The translations under genes and the position numbers were made by a program. DNA of 64,000 nt, taken from NCBI GenBank assembly GCA_963920525.1, contig OY986438.1, positions 135,589,022-135,653,021 of the forward strand. Direction: 5' to 3'. The notes under the pieces were generated by a model. It was not told where the DNA came from. It saw only the letters and a program-made list of their open reading frames with translations, and searched no databases. This DNA comes from Dichetophora obliterata. Its lineage: Eukaryota; Arthropoda; Insecta; Diptera; Sciomyzidae. Of the stretch, positions 22,101-34,227 are shown in pieces; the stretch's first letter is position 1, and the number at the start of each line of letters is the position of its first letter.

Positions 22101-22284
22101 AATGCAAGTTCCACTAAACTGTCTGAACATGCCTCCAGTGCTACCAAATTTCACTTTTTGTAACAGGTTGTGAAATTGTAAATCTTTTACAAAATGCACC
22201 AACTCTAAGAAAATAATGTACCAAGGTACCAAGTTAAAGTATATGTACAAATTTTGGTGCAATTGTACCAAAGTGGCAACCGTG
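19132..22284. mobile_element. 8-bp-TSD element, CACGGTTGCCACTT tip
   Basis: CACGGTTGCCACTT at the left is matched by AAGTGGCAACCGTG at the right, and AATACAGT is duplicated perfectly on both sides (19124-19131 and 22285-22292). About 2.1 kb of the interior is the Helitron-like element at 19908-22050, leaving roughly 1.0 kb of its own non-coding sequence. The superfamily is uncertain: the 8-bp duplication suits hAT or P. Confidence 0.75.
19908..22050 (+). mobile_element. Helitron-like element (non-autonomous)
   Basis: It begins TCTATAGTAATAAAACTC followed by a (TTTG)n run and ends CCGGGTATATCAGCTAG. The base before is A and the base after is T, as expected for Helitron insertion between A and T without a target duplication. 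A short CTCGAG-centred palindrome lies about 20 bases before the CTAG end. There is no Rep or helicase coding region. Internal blocks (AATGAGAAAAA, ATTTATGTGAAAAA) recur within it and again near 57900-58390. Confidence 0.6.
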
Positions 22285-22296
22285 AATACAGTGTAG

Positions 22297-22485
22297 TCTG
22301 ATTTTAGAATTTCAAAAAGTTTTTTTTGACACTAGGGTGGACCCTAAATATGTGTTTTTTTTTTTGTTTTATACTCTTTGTGTATGTGCTGGCAGTATTA
22401 AGAGGTCGCTGAATTTGAATCTGATGTAAGAATTTCAAAAAGTTTTTTGACATTGGGGTGGACCCTAAAATGTGTTGTTTTTTAT
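22297..22485. repeat. Imperfect tandem duplication, about 123-bp period
   Basis: AGAATTTCAAAAAGTTTTTT followed by GACAYTRGGGTGGACCC appears at about 22306 and again at about 22429. It lies directly beside the right duplication of the 19132-22284 element. Confidence 0.7.
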
Positions 22486-23629
22486 ATTCTTAAGCAAGTC
22501 CAGTTTTCAATCCTACTTTTCAATCAATTCTAGCTCAATACGAGAAATATGATGAATGTTCAATGTTCAACGCCCTGTCGTGCGTTTTCATCTCTCATAA
22601 GAATTTTGCGTCTTAATTTTCAATAAATAAATCTTTTTTCCTAAAACATTAAATAAAACTTTTTCATTTGATTGTTCATTTACATTATTTGCTTTACACA
22701 ACTATACATATAAAATAAAAATATGTAGATTTTATTTCGAATTACATTCTTAGTTGAAGAAAAGCCTAAAGGAACTTCGCCCTCCGACCACACCTTTTTT
22801 TCATTTCTTCAATTTTGAGTTTGATTTGTTAAATACTTTTTTCAAAAACCTAGATATAGTCATATATATTAAAATCTTGTTTAATTTTGCTTCCAAACAG
22901 CGCTAAATTTATTCATTTGACTAAAAATTCCTTGCATTATTTGATTTTAAGTATTCAAACTCAAGTGTAAGAATTAGCTCACTTGTGAGAGGCACTAAAT
23001 GCATTTTTTGATTTTGCACTAGAGAAACAAAAAACTGTAAAAAAAATTTACATCTAGACCACAATTTTTCAGCCTTTAAAGATAAATTATATTTTGTTGG
23101 TCGCAAAATTAAACAAGCTTTTAATATCTTTGTGTATATTTAGGTGGTTTAAAAGAAAAATATTCAACAAATCAAGGTCAAAGTTAAAAATTACTTTTCA
23201 TCTGTTGTTCGTGTTTTAGAAAACGTTTGCTATTTTTAAATCAATTCACACTCACCTCAAAAAAATCGGTTACTTTACATACATTTATACATATATCCAA
23301 ATTTGAGGGTAAACTTAAAAAACCAAGAATGCAGTTATTTTATAATCCAAAAGGTCTATAAAAGTTAATATTTATGCATATAAGGAAATGGGAGCACGAG
23401 AAATCTTGTCACTTTCAAAGCCTTCAGTTGTAATAAGCATTTTTATTGCATCTATGAATGGTTTCGAAAAAATCAAGTCTATGAGTTTATTATTCCAGTA
23501 TAGATAGCTAAAAAAGCAATACTTCTGTAAAATAAAACCGCTCCACTAAATTCAACTTCAAGTCATTCAGAGCATAGTTATATTACTTTGAAAAATGTGC
23601 GCATGTGCAACGGTTGTAACTAGTTTGTT
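22486..23629. other. AT-rich DNA without recognisable gene
   Basis: No domain-bearing frame, terminal repeats or RNA fold seen. Confidence 0.4.
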
Positions 23630-24330
23630 ATTGCTTTTGCAGAGGCAGCACAGCGCAACAGCTCCCACAGGCGTTCTCCAGCCAGCAATAACAACAACAA
23701 CAAAAGCAAAAACATCTACAACAATAATAATTACTAGTTCCATGCCAGATAATTAACCCCCTTTTTTACGCTACTCGCGTACACCGACGGATTCCTTACA
23801 AGAGTTCCTTTCACTCACAGGCACCAACTTCCTTGCCATCGTAACTTAGCCAGCCACAGCAGCTTGTTTTAACTTGCTACTTGAGCTTGGCAGGCAGCAC
23901 TTGGTGCACACGCATTACTGCTGCTCCACACTGCAACTTGGTCCTCACCGCCTGGCACACAATTCTAGAGCGGAGGCCTCACACCTGATACGATTTCATA
24001 ACTTTTATTTTTATGGTTTACGCGACTTGGAGCACAACCAAGTCGTCATCAGCTTCTCATCGTCGTAGTCGTTGTCGTTGTCGTCGTCGCTGTGGTCTCT
24101 GGTTCAACTTTAGTTTGTAAAGTATGTTGGTAATCATCATCGAAGGCATCCTGTTGGACACCGCCTGCTGTTCAGTTTGTCGTCAACTGGTTGTTTGACT
24201 GGAGCTGATCGGGGAAAAGAGACACAGTTCATTGGACACAGGCGCTGCACTTGTGTTGTTGTCGCATGATTGCATGATCAGCGGTTATAATGCTGCCCAG
24301 AGAGAATAGCCTGGAAGTTAAAGTCGGTAT
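23630..24330. other. Less AT-rich, repeat-free island; possible host exon or regulatory DNA
   Basis: Base composition is visibly more balanced than the surroundings, with CAA/CAG and CGT-type trinucleotide runs and no transposon signature. On the minus strand an ATGGCAAGG start near 23841 is followed within seven codons by a GTGAGT donor-like site, which could be a short first coding exon. This is a weak inference, since no downstream exon was identified. Confidence 0.25.
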
Positions 24331-26829
24331 GAATGCGGTTTAGATGCAAAATAATAGCATTTCCACTCCAGTTCTCTAGCCAACGTTTATGCTGGGCATT
24401 GGTTTGAGTTGTGGCTGTCGTGGTTGCAAGTGGCTATAATTATTACAAGTTTATGCGTTGCTCTGACATAAAGTAGCACGTTCATGCATTTGGTTTGAAC
24501 ACCAATTGAAGCACCCATGTGTGGCCATGTGTGTGTGTGTGTGTGTGCTATTTTAACCACTTTAAGTACCAACTTGAAATTACTATTTTATAGCTTAAAG
24601 CCAAGCCAAGTCAAGCTTATAACTTTTGGCATGAAAATCGTTTGGTGTTGAAATTAGAACAAATGCAGCTGTTGACTTGCGGATGTGGTCTAAGAATGAT
24701 ACCGATTTAAGGATGTCTTGAAAAGTTGTGGCGGCTTTTATGATTGAATTTGCTACTAATTAAAAAAAGCAATTAACATTGTTACAGACAGACCAGGAAA
24801 ATGTTGAAGCACTCTTAATTATTTACGAGTTTCAGTTGAATTATTAAATAAAGTGGAAATAAGAACTTATTAAACAAAATACCGGAGTAAATACTAATTG
24901 ACATTTTTTAGTGAGGTAGCTTATCAATTTTTTTCACAAATATGTTCTTAAAAAAGATTTTTCAACTCCTTTGAGAGATTACTGTAAAAAATAATTCAAA
25001 TTGCAATTTAGTTACAAAAACCTTCATTCAAAAATATGACTTAGGTTTCCTTAAAAAAATTCACAACATACCCTTTGTTTTTGGCTTCTGTGTATATATT
25101 GCCCCTTAATATATATTCGCAAAACTGAAATGGCTCTTCGGAAAAAATCAAAAGAGTTTTTATTTGCTTGTCTTCTCATTGTAAAAAACTAAAAGCTGAG
25201 ATGAATTTCTTAAATATAGAAAAAATAAACTTCTCATTTTTAAAACTTTTCGTTTTATAAATAAAAAACGAACTCCATTTTGTGATAAAAAATTTGTGAT
25301 TTGCTAATATTAAGTGCTTACAGTTTTTTGTAGCATGCTTTCAGGCATAGCTCATTGTTCGATATTTTGAGTTTACGGGGATAAAAGTTTATAACTTAAA
25401 AATTGCTTATGTGACGAAAGCAAATTTAATGCGCATAAGATTTATATGCAAGAGCAATACCGAGACTACAAATAAAGTTACACAAGACCTTTATTTCCTC
25501 CTTAAAACCCACAAGTAAAGCAACACAAATATTTAGTTTATTCATGCATTCATTTTATCGAGAATAATAAGATATTCTTAAATAAAAAGGCTACGCTAAA
25601 AACAATTTTATTTAATTTTTCAGACATATGTTACTTTAGGATTTTCATAAAAAAATAATTTCAATATGCAAGGATGTTTATTTTAAATTGAAAATGTTAC
25701 ACAAAATTGACAACTTTAAAATGTTTTTAAAAAATATTTAACTATATTTACTTATGACATAAGATTCACGGACTAAAAAAAGGAGTTATAGCATTATTTA
25801 AAATTATGTACATTAACAGAACTGGTTTAAGAAAAAATTTGTTCTTGACATTTTTCATTAATTTATAAATCAAAATTTGAATGGTAAAGTGGTAAAGATA
25901 CAACGATAATAAAGTAGCAAAAATAATAAATATCGATAAACATACAAAAGGCAAAATATCGTACCCAACGTTCCTACGAAATAAGCTTTGCTTCATATTC
26001 AGGATTCTGTTCTAATTTGGCATGTCCTCAGAAAATATTTTACAACTTGTAAAACACAAGAAACATTTTATAGTATCAAACAAGTCCCACGAGCAAGCAA
26101 AAGCTCGTCAGATGATTAAGTGTTTTAATATCATTGTTGAGTTTTTTTACAAAGCGCTGACAAGTCTTTTGGGGGCCTTCCAGGTATTTTATTTTTATTA
26201 TGACTATAATGAGCATACAATTTTTGAGAGATATACGCCTTTGTCCTATACATTTTTTAAAAAGAAGAGCAATGAAAAATGTAACTTGCTTCTGGCATGT
26301 TCTGTGTTCAGGAACCGTTAGATTATGAATTTTTAATTTTGACAGTACATATTTTAATACTTTATTCGCACAATTGATAACTGTCGATTTCAGGAGGTAG
26401 TTTTTGCGAACGCAGTATAATAAATCTTCGTTTTTTATTCAGTGATGCAATTCTACTGGGACGTTGCTCCCTTAAAAGCAGAAAATATATGTCATCGGCG
26501 TATAAAGGCACAAAATTCTTATCAATTCTAAGAGACAAATGTCTGAATACTTTATAACAGTTGGATTGGAAATAGTACTTATATTTTTTTTAATTTCAGT
26601 GCATTTCTTTAAGTCTTTTTTCTACTACACTAAAATTGATATGGCTTGAAAAACCTACAAAATGAAGAAAACTTACCACCAGAAATGATATTCATATAAA
26701 TAAAAAAATTAATTATTTAGTAACACTATTTTAATAGGCTCAAAGTGAACCATTAATACAAATTTTTAATTCTCATTCATTTAAAAAAAGTATAGCAGTG
26801 AGGGGACTGCCGACCGAAGCGAAAACCTA
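24331..26829. other. AT-rich DNA with a (TG)n run
   Basis: A TG dinucleotide run lies at about 24527-24548. A 99-codon plus-strand frame at 26022-26321 has no recognisable domain. No gene is supported. Confidence 0.4.
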
Positions 26830-26945
26830 TATATAAAATATTAGTATTACCTGGAAGACTTTGTCCTGCCATGGACCGCTTTACTGCTTTATAAAAATTT
26901 TCATGCTAATCGGAAAAACTTTTTATATTTTCACTACCTCAGTCT
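26830..26945 (-). repeat. Helitron-type 3' end remnant
   Basis: Aligns by eye with 58695-58805. Both carry TTGTCCTGCC, GACC, CTTTACTGC or CTTACTGC, TTCATGCT and TCGGAAAAA in order. Read on the minus strand, the GGACAACGTCTGCCGGG-type text preceding an AATACTA tip resembles known insect Helitron ends. Confidence 0.45.
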
Positions 26946-27623
26946 TTGATTATATCTTTCAAAATATTTTTTATTCAGATAGTATTTTTATATTATAATT
27001 ACACCAAACTATATTATTACATTTAAAATTAATATTGCTGATATAAAAATAAAATACAGGGAGCACTATTGAATGAAAAATAATCCTCATAAAATAAACT
27101 AAATTTTTTATTTTTTATATATGATATTTTGTTTGATTCGTCTTGAAGTCTTTTTTAATGCCTGCATTTAAGATCTTGCTATAAGGAAAACAGAAAACAT
27201 AGTTAGCATAGTGCAGTTTCTGCCCCCGATTCGGTTCATCCGTACATCATTAATGCACATTATTTTCGTTTTTTATCATTTCATTATAATTTAACTTATG
27301 GGTATTAATATAAAAAACAGAGTAACACATAAACAAAAATATAAACTAAACTTATTTAAATAATTAATATACACATAAAATACGTATACAAAGAATTTGT
27401 ATTTACATAAATTTCATTGAATTTCATTTATATTATTTTTACTGTTTGCGTTAATAATTGAATTATATTCTAAAAAGATATTATAGGCGTATGGTAGCTG
27501 AAATAAGAAACAAAAAATTTTTGGACGATGCAGTCCCAGTCATGATAAAATTATTATTAGGTAGCCTTGACAACTACTTATTTTCTCACAAGCTGCGAAA
27601 AAAAAGAAAAAATATAAAGTGCG

Positions 27624-27763
27624 TGTATCACACACATTGGCAGCTTTCAGCGGAGTCAATAGTTAGCAACTGTTTTTTTTTTAATTTGAGTGAGAAATCT
27701 TTGCAATTAAATGATCCATTCACAACATGTGACTCCTCTAAATGTGGCCAATGTGTGTGACAC
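27624..27763. mobile_element. 140-bp MITE, TCACACACATTGGC ends
   Basis: The inverted ends share TCACACACATTGGC, and GGAGTCA lies at matching positions further in. No target duplication was resolved. It is non-coding. Confidence 0.5.
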
Positions 27764-28075
27764 AAGTACTCTATTTTGTTTTCTTTTGTTTGACATTCGA
27801 TGGTTGAAACACGAAATGTCACTCCTACCTATTACTTATTATACCATGGTCCCAGTCAGAGAATATGCTGGCGACATTATAAAACTACAAATGTTTTTAT
27901 GTTGGTCATGAAACTCAGACACACGCTCTTGGATATTGGCTACCAGGAGCTCAGCTTTTTTCGTTTGACATGATTTTGACAGAATTGTAGGTATTGTCGC
28001 AAAGGAATCAATACAAACACAGAATATAAGGGGTACTTTTTAAAGTCTCTACGTATCGAGCCTACCTGGGGCCGA

Positions 28076-28181
28076 ATTACAGCATCCGTGATCGAGCAAA
28101 ATTACGAAGAGCTCGACGAGACAAGTGCCTATCAATCTTGTACAATTTTGCTCGATCACGGATGCTTTAATTCGGCCCCTG
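28076..28181 (+). repeat. Hairpin repeat copy 3
   Basis: Same arms and orientation as the copies at 15538 and 15826, with only single-base differences. The loop reads GAGCTCGACGAGACAAGTGC. The tips CTGGGGCCG and CGGCCCCTG suggest a hAT-like CAGGGG end, but the flanks do not show a duplication. Confidence 0.8.
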
Positions 28182-28300
28182 GTTAATATGCCTTGCTGAG
28201 CGCCTGGTAGTCAAGATCCAAAAGCGTCATTTACAAATCTACTTGCTGTCATGGCAGAAAACCAGGTAGGGCCGGCCCGCTTATTACCCTCACGTTTTAA

Positions 28301-28614
28301 GGGCCAAAGACTACACAGACTGTTTGCGCAAACAGACTTTTTTTCGTCATAACGACGACCATACACTACACAGACTTTGTTTGCGTAGACTTGATTTTTT
28401 AGTTCAAATTTTATTAAATTTTTATTTTCTGCTTCCATTTTTATATATTTTCCTTCACGCACGTGTTCACACTTTAATTTTAAACACTTAATTTTTGGTT
28501 AAAAACTTTAATCTTGCGCAGACATCTGCACAAACCTAAAACAGCCAAATACACTGTCGATCAGTCTGCGCAAACACGTGTTTGCGCAAACAGTCTGTGT
28601 GTTCTGTTTGGCCC
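28301..28614. mobile_element. 314-bp MITE, GGGCCAAA ends, TTAA-type target
   Basis: The inverted ends GGGCCAAA lead to CACAGACTGTTTGCGCAAAC on both sides. TTTTAA precedes the left end and TTTAA follows the right, so the duplication is TTAA or TTTAA. TTAA would indicate piggyBac affinity. The subterminal TTTGCGCAAAC palindrome is repeated several times. It is non-coding. Confidence 0.6.
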
Positions 28615-29040
28615 TTTAACCAAGAGTGGTAAATAGAAAGGTTGAAATAAGAATATTATGTTTTCAAATTGTAAATAGTGCGGACACGTGTGTTAAGTTT
28701 GTGTTAAATTGAATGAAAATATTATAAAAGCAATGTAAACAAAACTATAAAATGCCGAGGATGTGTTCAATTTGCAAAAAAGCAAAAAACCAAGTTTAAT
28801 CAAAAATCAACTGCAAAACGTGAACATAAAGAAACTCGAGATGAACCGCTGATTTTGACAACTAGCTCGCTTTTCTCTACTTTCTACTTGATTCTTCTTC
28901 GAGTCGGCCTGGTAATTTTGCCATGCTCGCTGTCTATATTGATGACGAGAGTTACTCGGAAAATCACAATGATGCAAACCAAAGATTTACCCTCTACCAA
29001 AATCGTTCAACGCGCCTAAAGAAGTTTTCACTTCAAAAAA

Positions 29041-30140
29041 AATATTTATTATTCATTTCAAATATTCATTTTCGTTATTCAAAATAATGAATCATAATTT
29101 ATTTGAATGATATTCACAAAGAATGCAATGCACAAAGAATTTATGAACTTTCAATTATTCTTTCTTTATTCATTATTAATTTTTGTTCGTTTTTCATTTT
29201 TTATGCATTATTTATTTGTTATTCAGTATGCATATTTTATTTATTATTCATTTTTTATTCATTATTAATTTTTTATTCATTATTAATTTTTTATTCATTA
29301 TTAATTTTTTATTCATTATGAATTTTTCATTCATTATTCATTTTTTATTAAATTTTTTTTATTCATTATGCATTTGTTATTCATTATTCATTTTGTATTC
29401 ATTTTTCATTTGTTATTCATTATTCCTTTTTTATTTATTATTCATTATTCATTTGTTATTCATTATTCATTTTTTATTCCTTATTCATTTTTTATTCATT
29501 ATAAATTTTTTATTCATTATTCATTTTTTAATCTTTATTTTTTTTTATTCATTATTAATTTTTTATTTATTATTAACTTGTTATTCTTTTTTTATTTATG
29601 GCACTTTTATTTATAAGCACTAAAATGAATAATGAATAACAAACAAATACTGAATAAAAAATTAATAATGAATAAAAAAATAATAATATATAAAAAATTA
29701 ATAATGAATAGAAATGAATGATGTATAAACAATTTATAAGAAAAAATAAAGAATTAATGATGAATAACAAATGAATAATGAACAATGAATAAAAAATTGA
29801 ATTGAAATAACAAATGAATAATGAACAATGAATAAAAAATTAATAACGAATAAAAGATTAATAATGAATAAAAAAAGAATAATTGAAAATTCTGAAATTC
29901 TTTGTGAATTGCATTCCTTGTGAATAGCATTCAAATGAATAGCATTCAAATGAATAAAAAATTGATTCATTATTCTGAATAACAAAATTAATAATTAAAA
30001 TGAATTATTAATCATTTTTTAAAAATGAACGTGAATAAAAAATTTTATTCATAAATTAATTTTGCATTCATTGAATGCATTCTTATTTCGTCATTCACTG
30101 ATTTATTTTTCTGTGAATTGAATTCAAATTGAATGCATTC
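29041..30140. repeat. 1.1-kb mirror-arm minisatellite (fold-back of ATTCATT repeats)
   Basis: From 29041 to about 29605 the plus strand is made of TTATTCATTATTMATTTT-type units. From about 29625 to 30140 the same units appear inverted (AATAATGAATAA). The outer parts also mirror: CACAAAGAATGCA near 29113 against TGCATTCCTTGTG near 29910. The centre is a short non-repeated stretch near 29598-29625. The long Phe/Ile/Leu-rich frames on both strands are simple translations of this repeat. The structure is that of a fold-back element with repetitive arms. Confidence 0.75.
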
Positions 30141-30323
30141 TTTTACAGCTCTGCTCATTTGAGAGCAATTAGAAAGTGCATAAAGGAATTAGAAAAACAA
30201 GATCATATGATTTTGCACAGCATAACCTAGTAAAAAAAAATGAAGAATGACTGAAAAGTAAGTTGTAAAACACAATTATCTAACGTGAATTTCAAATCTT
30301 ATTAAAATTTTTGTATTTAAGCC

Positions 30324-30653
30324 TAGTACTCTGTTCTATTGCTGGCAACAGCTATTTGTTGCGACTTAAAGTTTGTTGCGAGGAATTTCTATGGCAACTT
30401 TCCTCAGAGAGACTCAGAGAATAAGTTGGGAGATTTCATATGATATCTCTCTTTTCACTTCAAAATAAATAGGCAGTACAATTAAATTGTCATGAAAAAA
30501 TGTTGCTCAGAAACATGTTGCAATAATTTCACGCAGCGGAACAGAGTACTGCTCTGACGAACATGTTGTGAAAATTTCCGCGCTTGTTTCGCAGCTGTCA
30601 CTTTTGGTATGGAGATTTGAGTAGAATTTCACATGAAACTGAACAGAGTACTA
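30324..30653. mobile_element. 330-bp MITE, TAGTACTCTGTTC ends
   Basis: The left end TAGTACTCTGTTC and the right end GAACAGAGTACTA are exact inverted copies. A third, internal copy GAACAGAGTACT lies near 30540. Further in, GTTGC-rich blocks mirror less exactly. The flanks show no clear duplication. Confidence 0.6.
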
Positions 30654-31448
30654 TGCTTTACTAAGAAATATTTAAAGTATCACTGACTGTTGACCAACCT
30701 GGTTATCACCAGTTCAAGTAAAAAAGAAGGCCAGCTAAGGAATTTGAAAATTACAGTGATCGCGCTAAGAGATACAAAGCTACTGATTTGGCGTCCCAGT
30801 ACACACAACAACACTTAGACATGGCAAAACTAAACAATAGCGAGTGCAAATATTAAATCAGCGTCATACATTCGGTCGTCAACTGGCATTTTTTTTTAAA
30901 TGTACAAATATATATCAGATTCTTGAGTGAGCTGTTTTTTTATGAATCTTCAATACGAAAAAAATGATTGAGTTTTAAAATTGTGTGCTATATGGGAGGT
31001 AGGCGTGGTTGTAGGTGAATTTGTAAAATTTTTCGTAAGTGATCTTATATTGTTTATTTCGACTTATATACCACATTTTTATTGGTATACGACTACTCCA
31101 TCTTAATGATATGCAAATACAGTGGCGGATCCAAAAACGTCACTTAGGGGGGACGGCAACGTAGTTCAACAAACAAAATCAAATCAAATCAAAAGCAATA
31201 AAATAATTCATAAAATTTTAACATTTTTTTGTCGAATAGCCCGAAAATACCGATTTTTTAAAAACCAGTTTTTCCAATTTACCTATTAAATTAAAAACTG
31301 GTTAACCAGTTTTCAGTGACTTTATTTATGTGTAATACAAAAAGCATTTTACACAACTTGTATAAAAAATAAAATGGAACGGATGAAATTTTGGGCTTAC
31401 ATTTTTGGATGAAATGGCTTATATAAACTCCCGGTTTGAAAAATTGAA

Positions 31449-32315
31449 TTACAATACAAAATCTAATTTATGCTTCTGTGTTTTGGCATATCTATCGATG
31501 ATTTGATCTACAATCACACATATATTCACGGTCAAACTTTCTCCTGTTGTCATAGATCTCAAATATGTAGGTTTTAATTCTCTTCGGTGTAGAAAATTAT
31601 CTTTCAGCAGTTGCTCTACTTGAGGCAATATTATTAAAATTTTAAAAAGAGCATGAACAACAGGATTGTATAGCACTAGTACTTAGGTCATACTTCTCTT
31701 TCACATCGCATGTGCCATTTCTCCAACTCAGTAATTAAAGATCTTCCTACAACCTCTGGAGATTCTTTGAAAAAAAATAGAATATCTTTTGCAAAGTTTT
31801 CTTATAGCCTGTGTTGATAATGTAATGATTTAAGGAATGAGGCAACAGTATTAACAATTAATATAAATTCAAAATTGTGTTCGAAAATTTACTTTTTAAG
31901 TCCATCATCACATTATCCAGCATAAAAATGTGAACAGCTTGTCTGAAATATGCTATGGGATCTTTTACTGGATAATTATCGCGGTTCTTTTGAAGACTTG
32001 CTACACTATACGTGGGATTTTAATTTTCACTCCAATCTTATTTGCTATGTTTTAAACTTCTTTTAAAAGAGTTTAAAATTTTATCTCAGAGGATTCTCGA
32101 TTCTTCTGTATTAACTTTAAAGTATCTTGAATCGTATCCTGTGTTGATTTAACATCAATTTGTTTTTTCTGAAGAAAATAGCATAAGGCTTTTTGTCTCA
32201 TTTGGCTAATTTGTCTCACATAAGCGTTTGCTTTTGACGACGTTTTTGGATCTTGCCACTGAGATATATGGTGTAGGGTTTCATTCATTTTCGGAAGCAC
32301 GAAATGAAAATTCAC
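31449..32315 (-). pseudogene. hAT transposase remnant (ZMYM1-like), broken
   Basis: The segment 31676-31449 reads like the end of a hAT dimerisation domain: ALFKILIILP, then KPTYLRSMTTGESL where active relatives have a TYLRSTM-type motif, then IDRYAKTQKHKLDFVL. The segment 32315-32073 is an upstream piece (KMNETLHHISQWQDPKTSS) separated by frameshifts and stops. No catalytic Asp motif is visible. The remainder of the gene has been lost or replaced by the nested repeats between 32390 and 34345. Confidence 0.55.
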
Positions 32316-32389
32316 AACTCCATCATATCTCTCTTTATGCGTTAAAAAGAAAAAAAGCGCATTTAAAAATGCGCATGGGGTAGATTAAC

Positions 32390-33095
32390 TTTGTTACTCC
32401 GTTTGTAACGCCGATGAGGGGGTGTGGCAAGTATAGAAAATATATATATTCTTGATAAGCATCACCTCCTGAGTTGGTTTCCGTCCTTCCATCGGTCCGA
32501 TAAGGAGGCGTGGCAGGTATAGAAAAGTATATATATTCATGATCAGCATCGCCTTCTTAGTCGATTTAGTCATGTCCGTCTGTCCGTCTGTCCGTCTGCC
32601 TATCTCTGATCACAATAACAGCCGTAATTTTAGAGCTACCGTTACAAAATTATATATAAAAGCTTTTTATTAAAAAATAAAGATCAAGTTAAAAAGATAA
32701 AATTAACAAAATCAGATGGAAATCACGCCTACCTCCCATACAAAGTGACTTAACCAGAACGGTAGAATCTCTTTAAATGCCATAAAAACTGATCTAATGA
32801 CTTCACATTTTGCAAATAAGCTTCTGCATTTTTATAATGCAATTTGAGTATGAAATTAATAAAAATCGAACGAGAACCACCGTAACCTTCCATTCAAAGT
32901 GACATTTTCAAATCAATGAAATATCCTTTAATTTCACAAAAATTAGTACAATGGTTTAAAACTTTGCAAATTTGTTTTAATCATAACAATGTATCGAGTG
33001 CATGATATTTGCAATTTAAAACAAAAAAATTAAAATTCCGCCCACCTCCAATACAAAGTAACGTCATCATAATAGTAAACTTGATATTGTTTACA
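32390..33095 (-). repeat. Dispersed repeat family copy, inverted
   Basis: It starts with GATTAACTTTGTTACTCCG and GGCGTGGCAGGTATAGAAAA, has a run of CCGTCTGT units (32574-32600), and continues with three CGCCTACCTCC / CACCTCCAATACAAAGT-type blocks spaced about 150-170 bp apart. These match the inverse of the copy at 16830-17830. Its right part resumes at about 34240 beyond the inserted element. Confidence 0.55.
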
Positions 33096-33097
33096 TA

Positions 33098-34227
33098 CAC
33101 GCAGAGAAAAAATATAGTTGCAACAACCATGTTTTAAGAGGATCATAGTATGATTCGGATTATGATTGTTGCTAACATGTTCTTAAACATATAATATTTT
33201 CTTTGATCATGATAAAATTATTACAACAACCATATTTAGAAAAGGAACTTTTTTGTAGGAACAAAAATATTATTGAAACAATCATTATTCTCTTATTGGG
33301 CCGAAAATAGAATGATTGCAACAATCATATTATGAATTGATTTTTAGGATCCAGAATATTATTGAAACAATAATTTTATTTTTTTTTTATTTTCATGCAC
33401 TCCAATTTCCACAGCTATTAATTAAGACATCTTCAGAGGTTTGCCATTGTCTGGGCTGAACAGAAATATTAATTCAATTGAAAAATCTTTTTGATAAAAT
33501 TTTCTGTCCGAGCTGGGGTTTGAACCGCGGCTTTTTCGCTTACGAGCCACGCAAACTGCCAGTAAGCCACAGCCGCTACTACCACACACATGACTAATGC
33601 CATTCATAAACATGGTACATTGTCAGAAAAATAGCAATATTTGTGATAAACAAAATATGGTCAGAATTGCGCAATATATTTACGGTAAACAGAAATATGT
33701 TTGCTGCAATTAAAGTCGAAAATGTCACTTTTCTGCGTGCTGTTTTTAGAATGAGGCGATTTAAAACAAAGCCCAATAATTAAACAGTTGACAAATGAAA
33801 CGGCACATAGCCAGGAATCGATAAAACTTATTGTGTCTGAATGAAGTGAAAGTTTTTCCTGCAAACTGTTCAGACACAATAAATTCTTTCGATTTTTGGT
33901 TATGTTCTGCTTCGTTTGCCAACAATCAAAGAATAGTTCAGACAAACATTCAAAATTCTAATATGTTTGTCTCTATAATAATATTCACATTTATTATGGT
34001 TGACAGAACTACAACATTTTTGTTGCAACTAATAGTTGAGGCAATCATAGTATGTTGACGATTTCAACTATGTTATGATTTCAACTATAATGTTATTTTT
34101 GGTACCACCATTAGTAAATAATGACTTTATTAAGGCAAAAATTTGTGTTTGCAGAAATAATACAATAATTTTAGTAAAAAAATATTATTGTAGTAATCAT
34201 GTCTCAACCATGTCTTTTCTCTGCGTG
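33098..34227. mobile_element. 1.1-kb element, CACGCAGAGAAAA ends, TA target
   Basis: CACGCAGAGAAAA at the left and its inverted copy at the right are bordered by TA (33096-33097 and 34228-34229). The arms contain many degenerate TTGCAACAATCAT units in both orientations. A tRNA-derived SINE lies inside. There is no transposase. A TA target suits Tc1/mariner-type mobilisation, but the tip is not a known mariner end. Confidence 0.6.
33421..33580 (-). repeat. tRNA-derived SINE, family B copy 1
   Basis: On the minus strand GTGGCTTACTGGC gives an A-box-like match and GCGGTTCAAACCCC a perfect B box, followed by a tail (AGCTCGGACAGAAAATTTT ... AATATTTCTGTTC). The same tail follows the B box at 50459-50469. 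It is too imperfect to be a tRNA gene. Confidence 0.6.

Noticed and set aside
26022..26321. 99-aa plus-strand frame as a host gene
   Set aside because: No recognisable domain, an AT-rich codon pattern like the surroundings, and no splice signals or repeats to support it.
29103..29985. Long Phe/Ile/Leu-rich open frames on both strands
   Set aside because: They are direct translations of the ATTCATT minisatellite; repeat-unit phasing explains the lack of stops.
32574..32600. CCGTCTGT run as an independent microsatellite
   Set aside because: It is a fixed part of the dispersed repeat family and not a separate feature.
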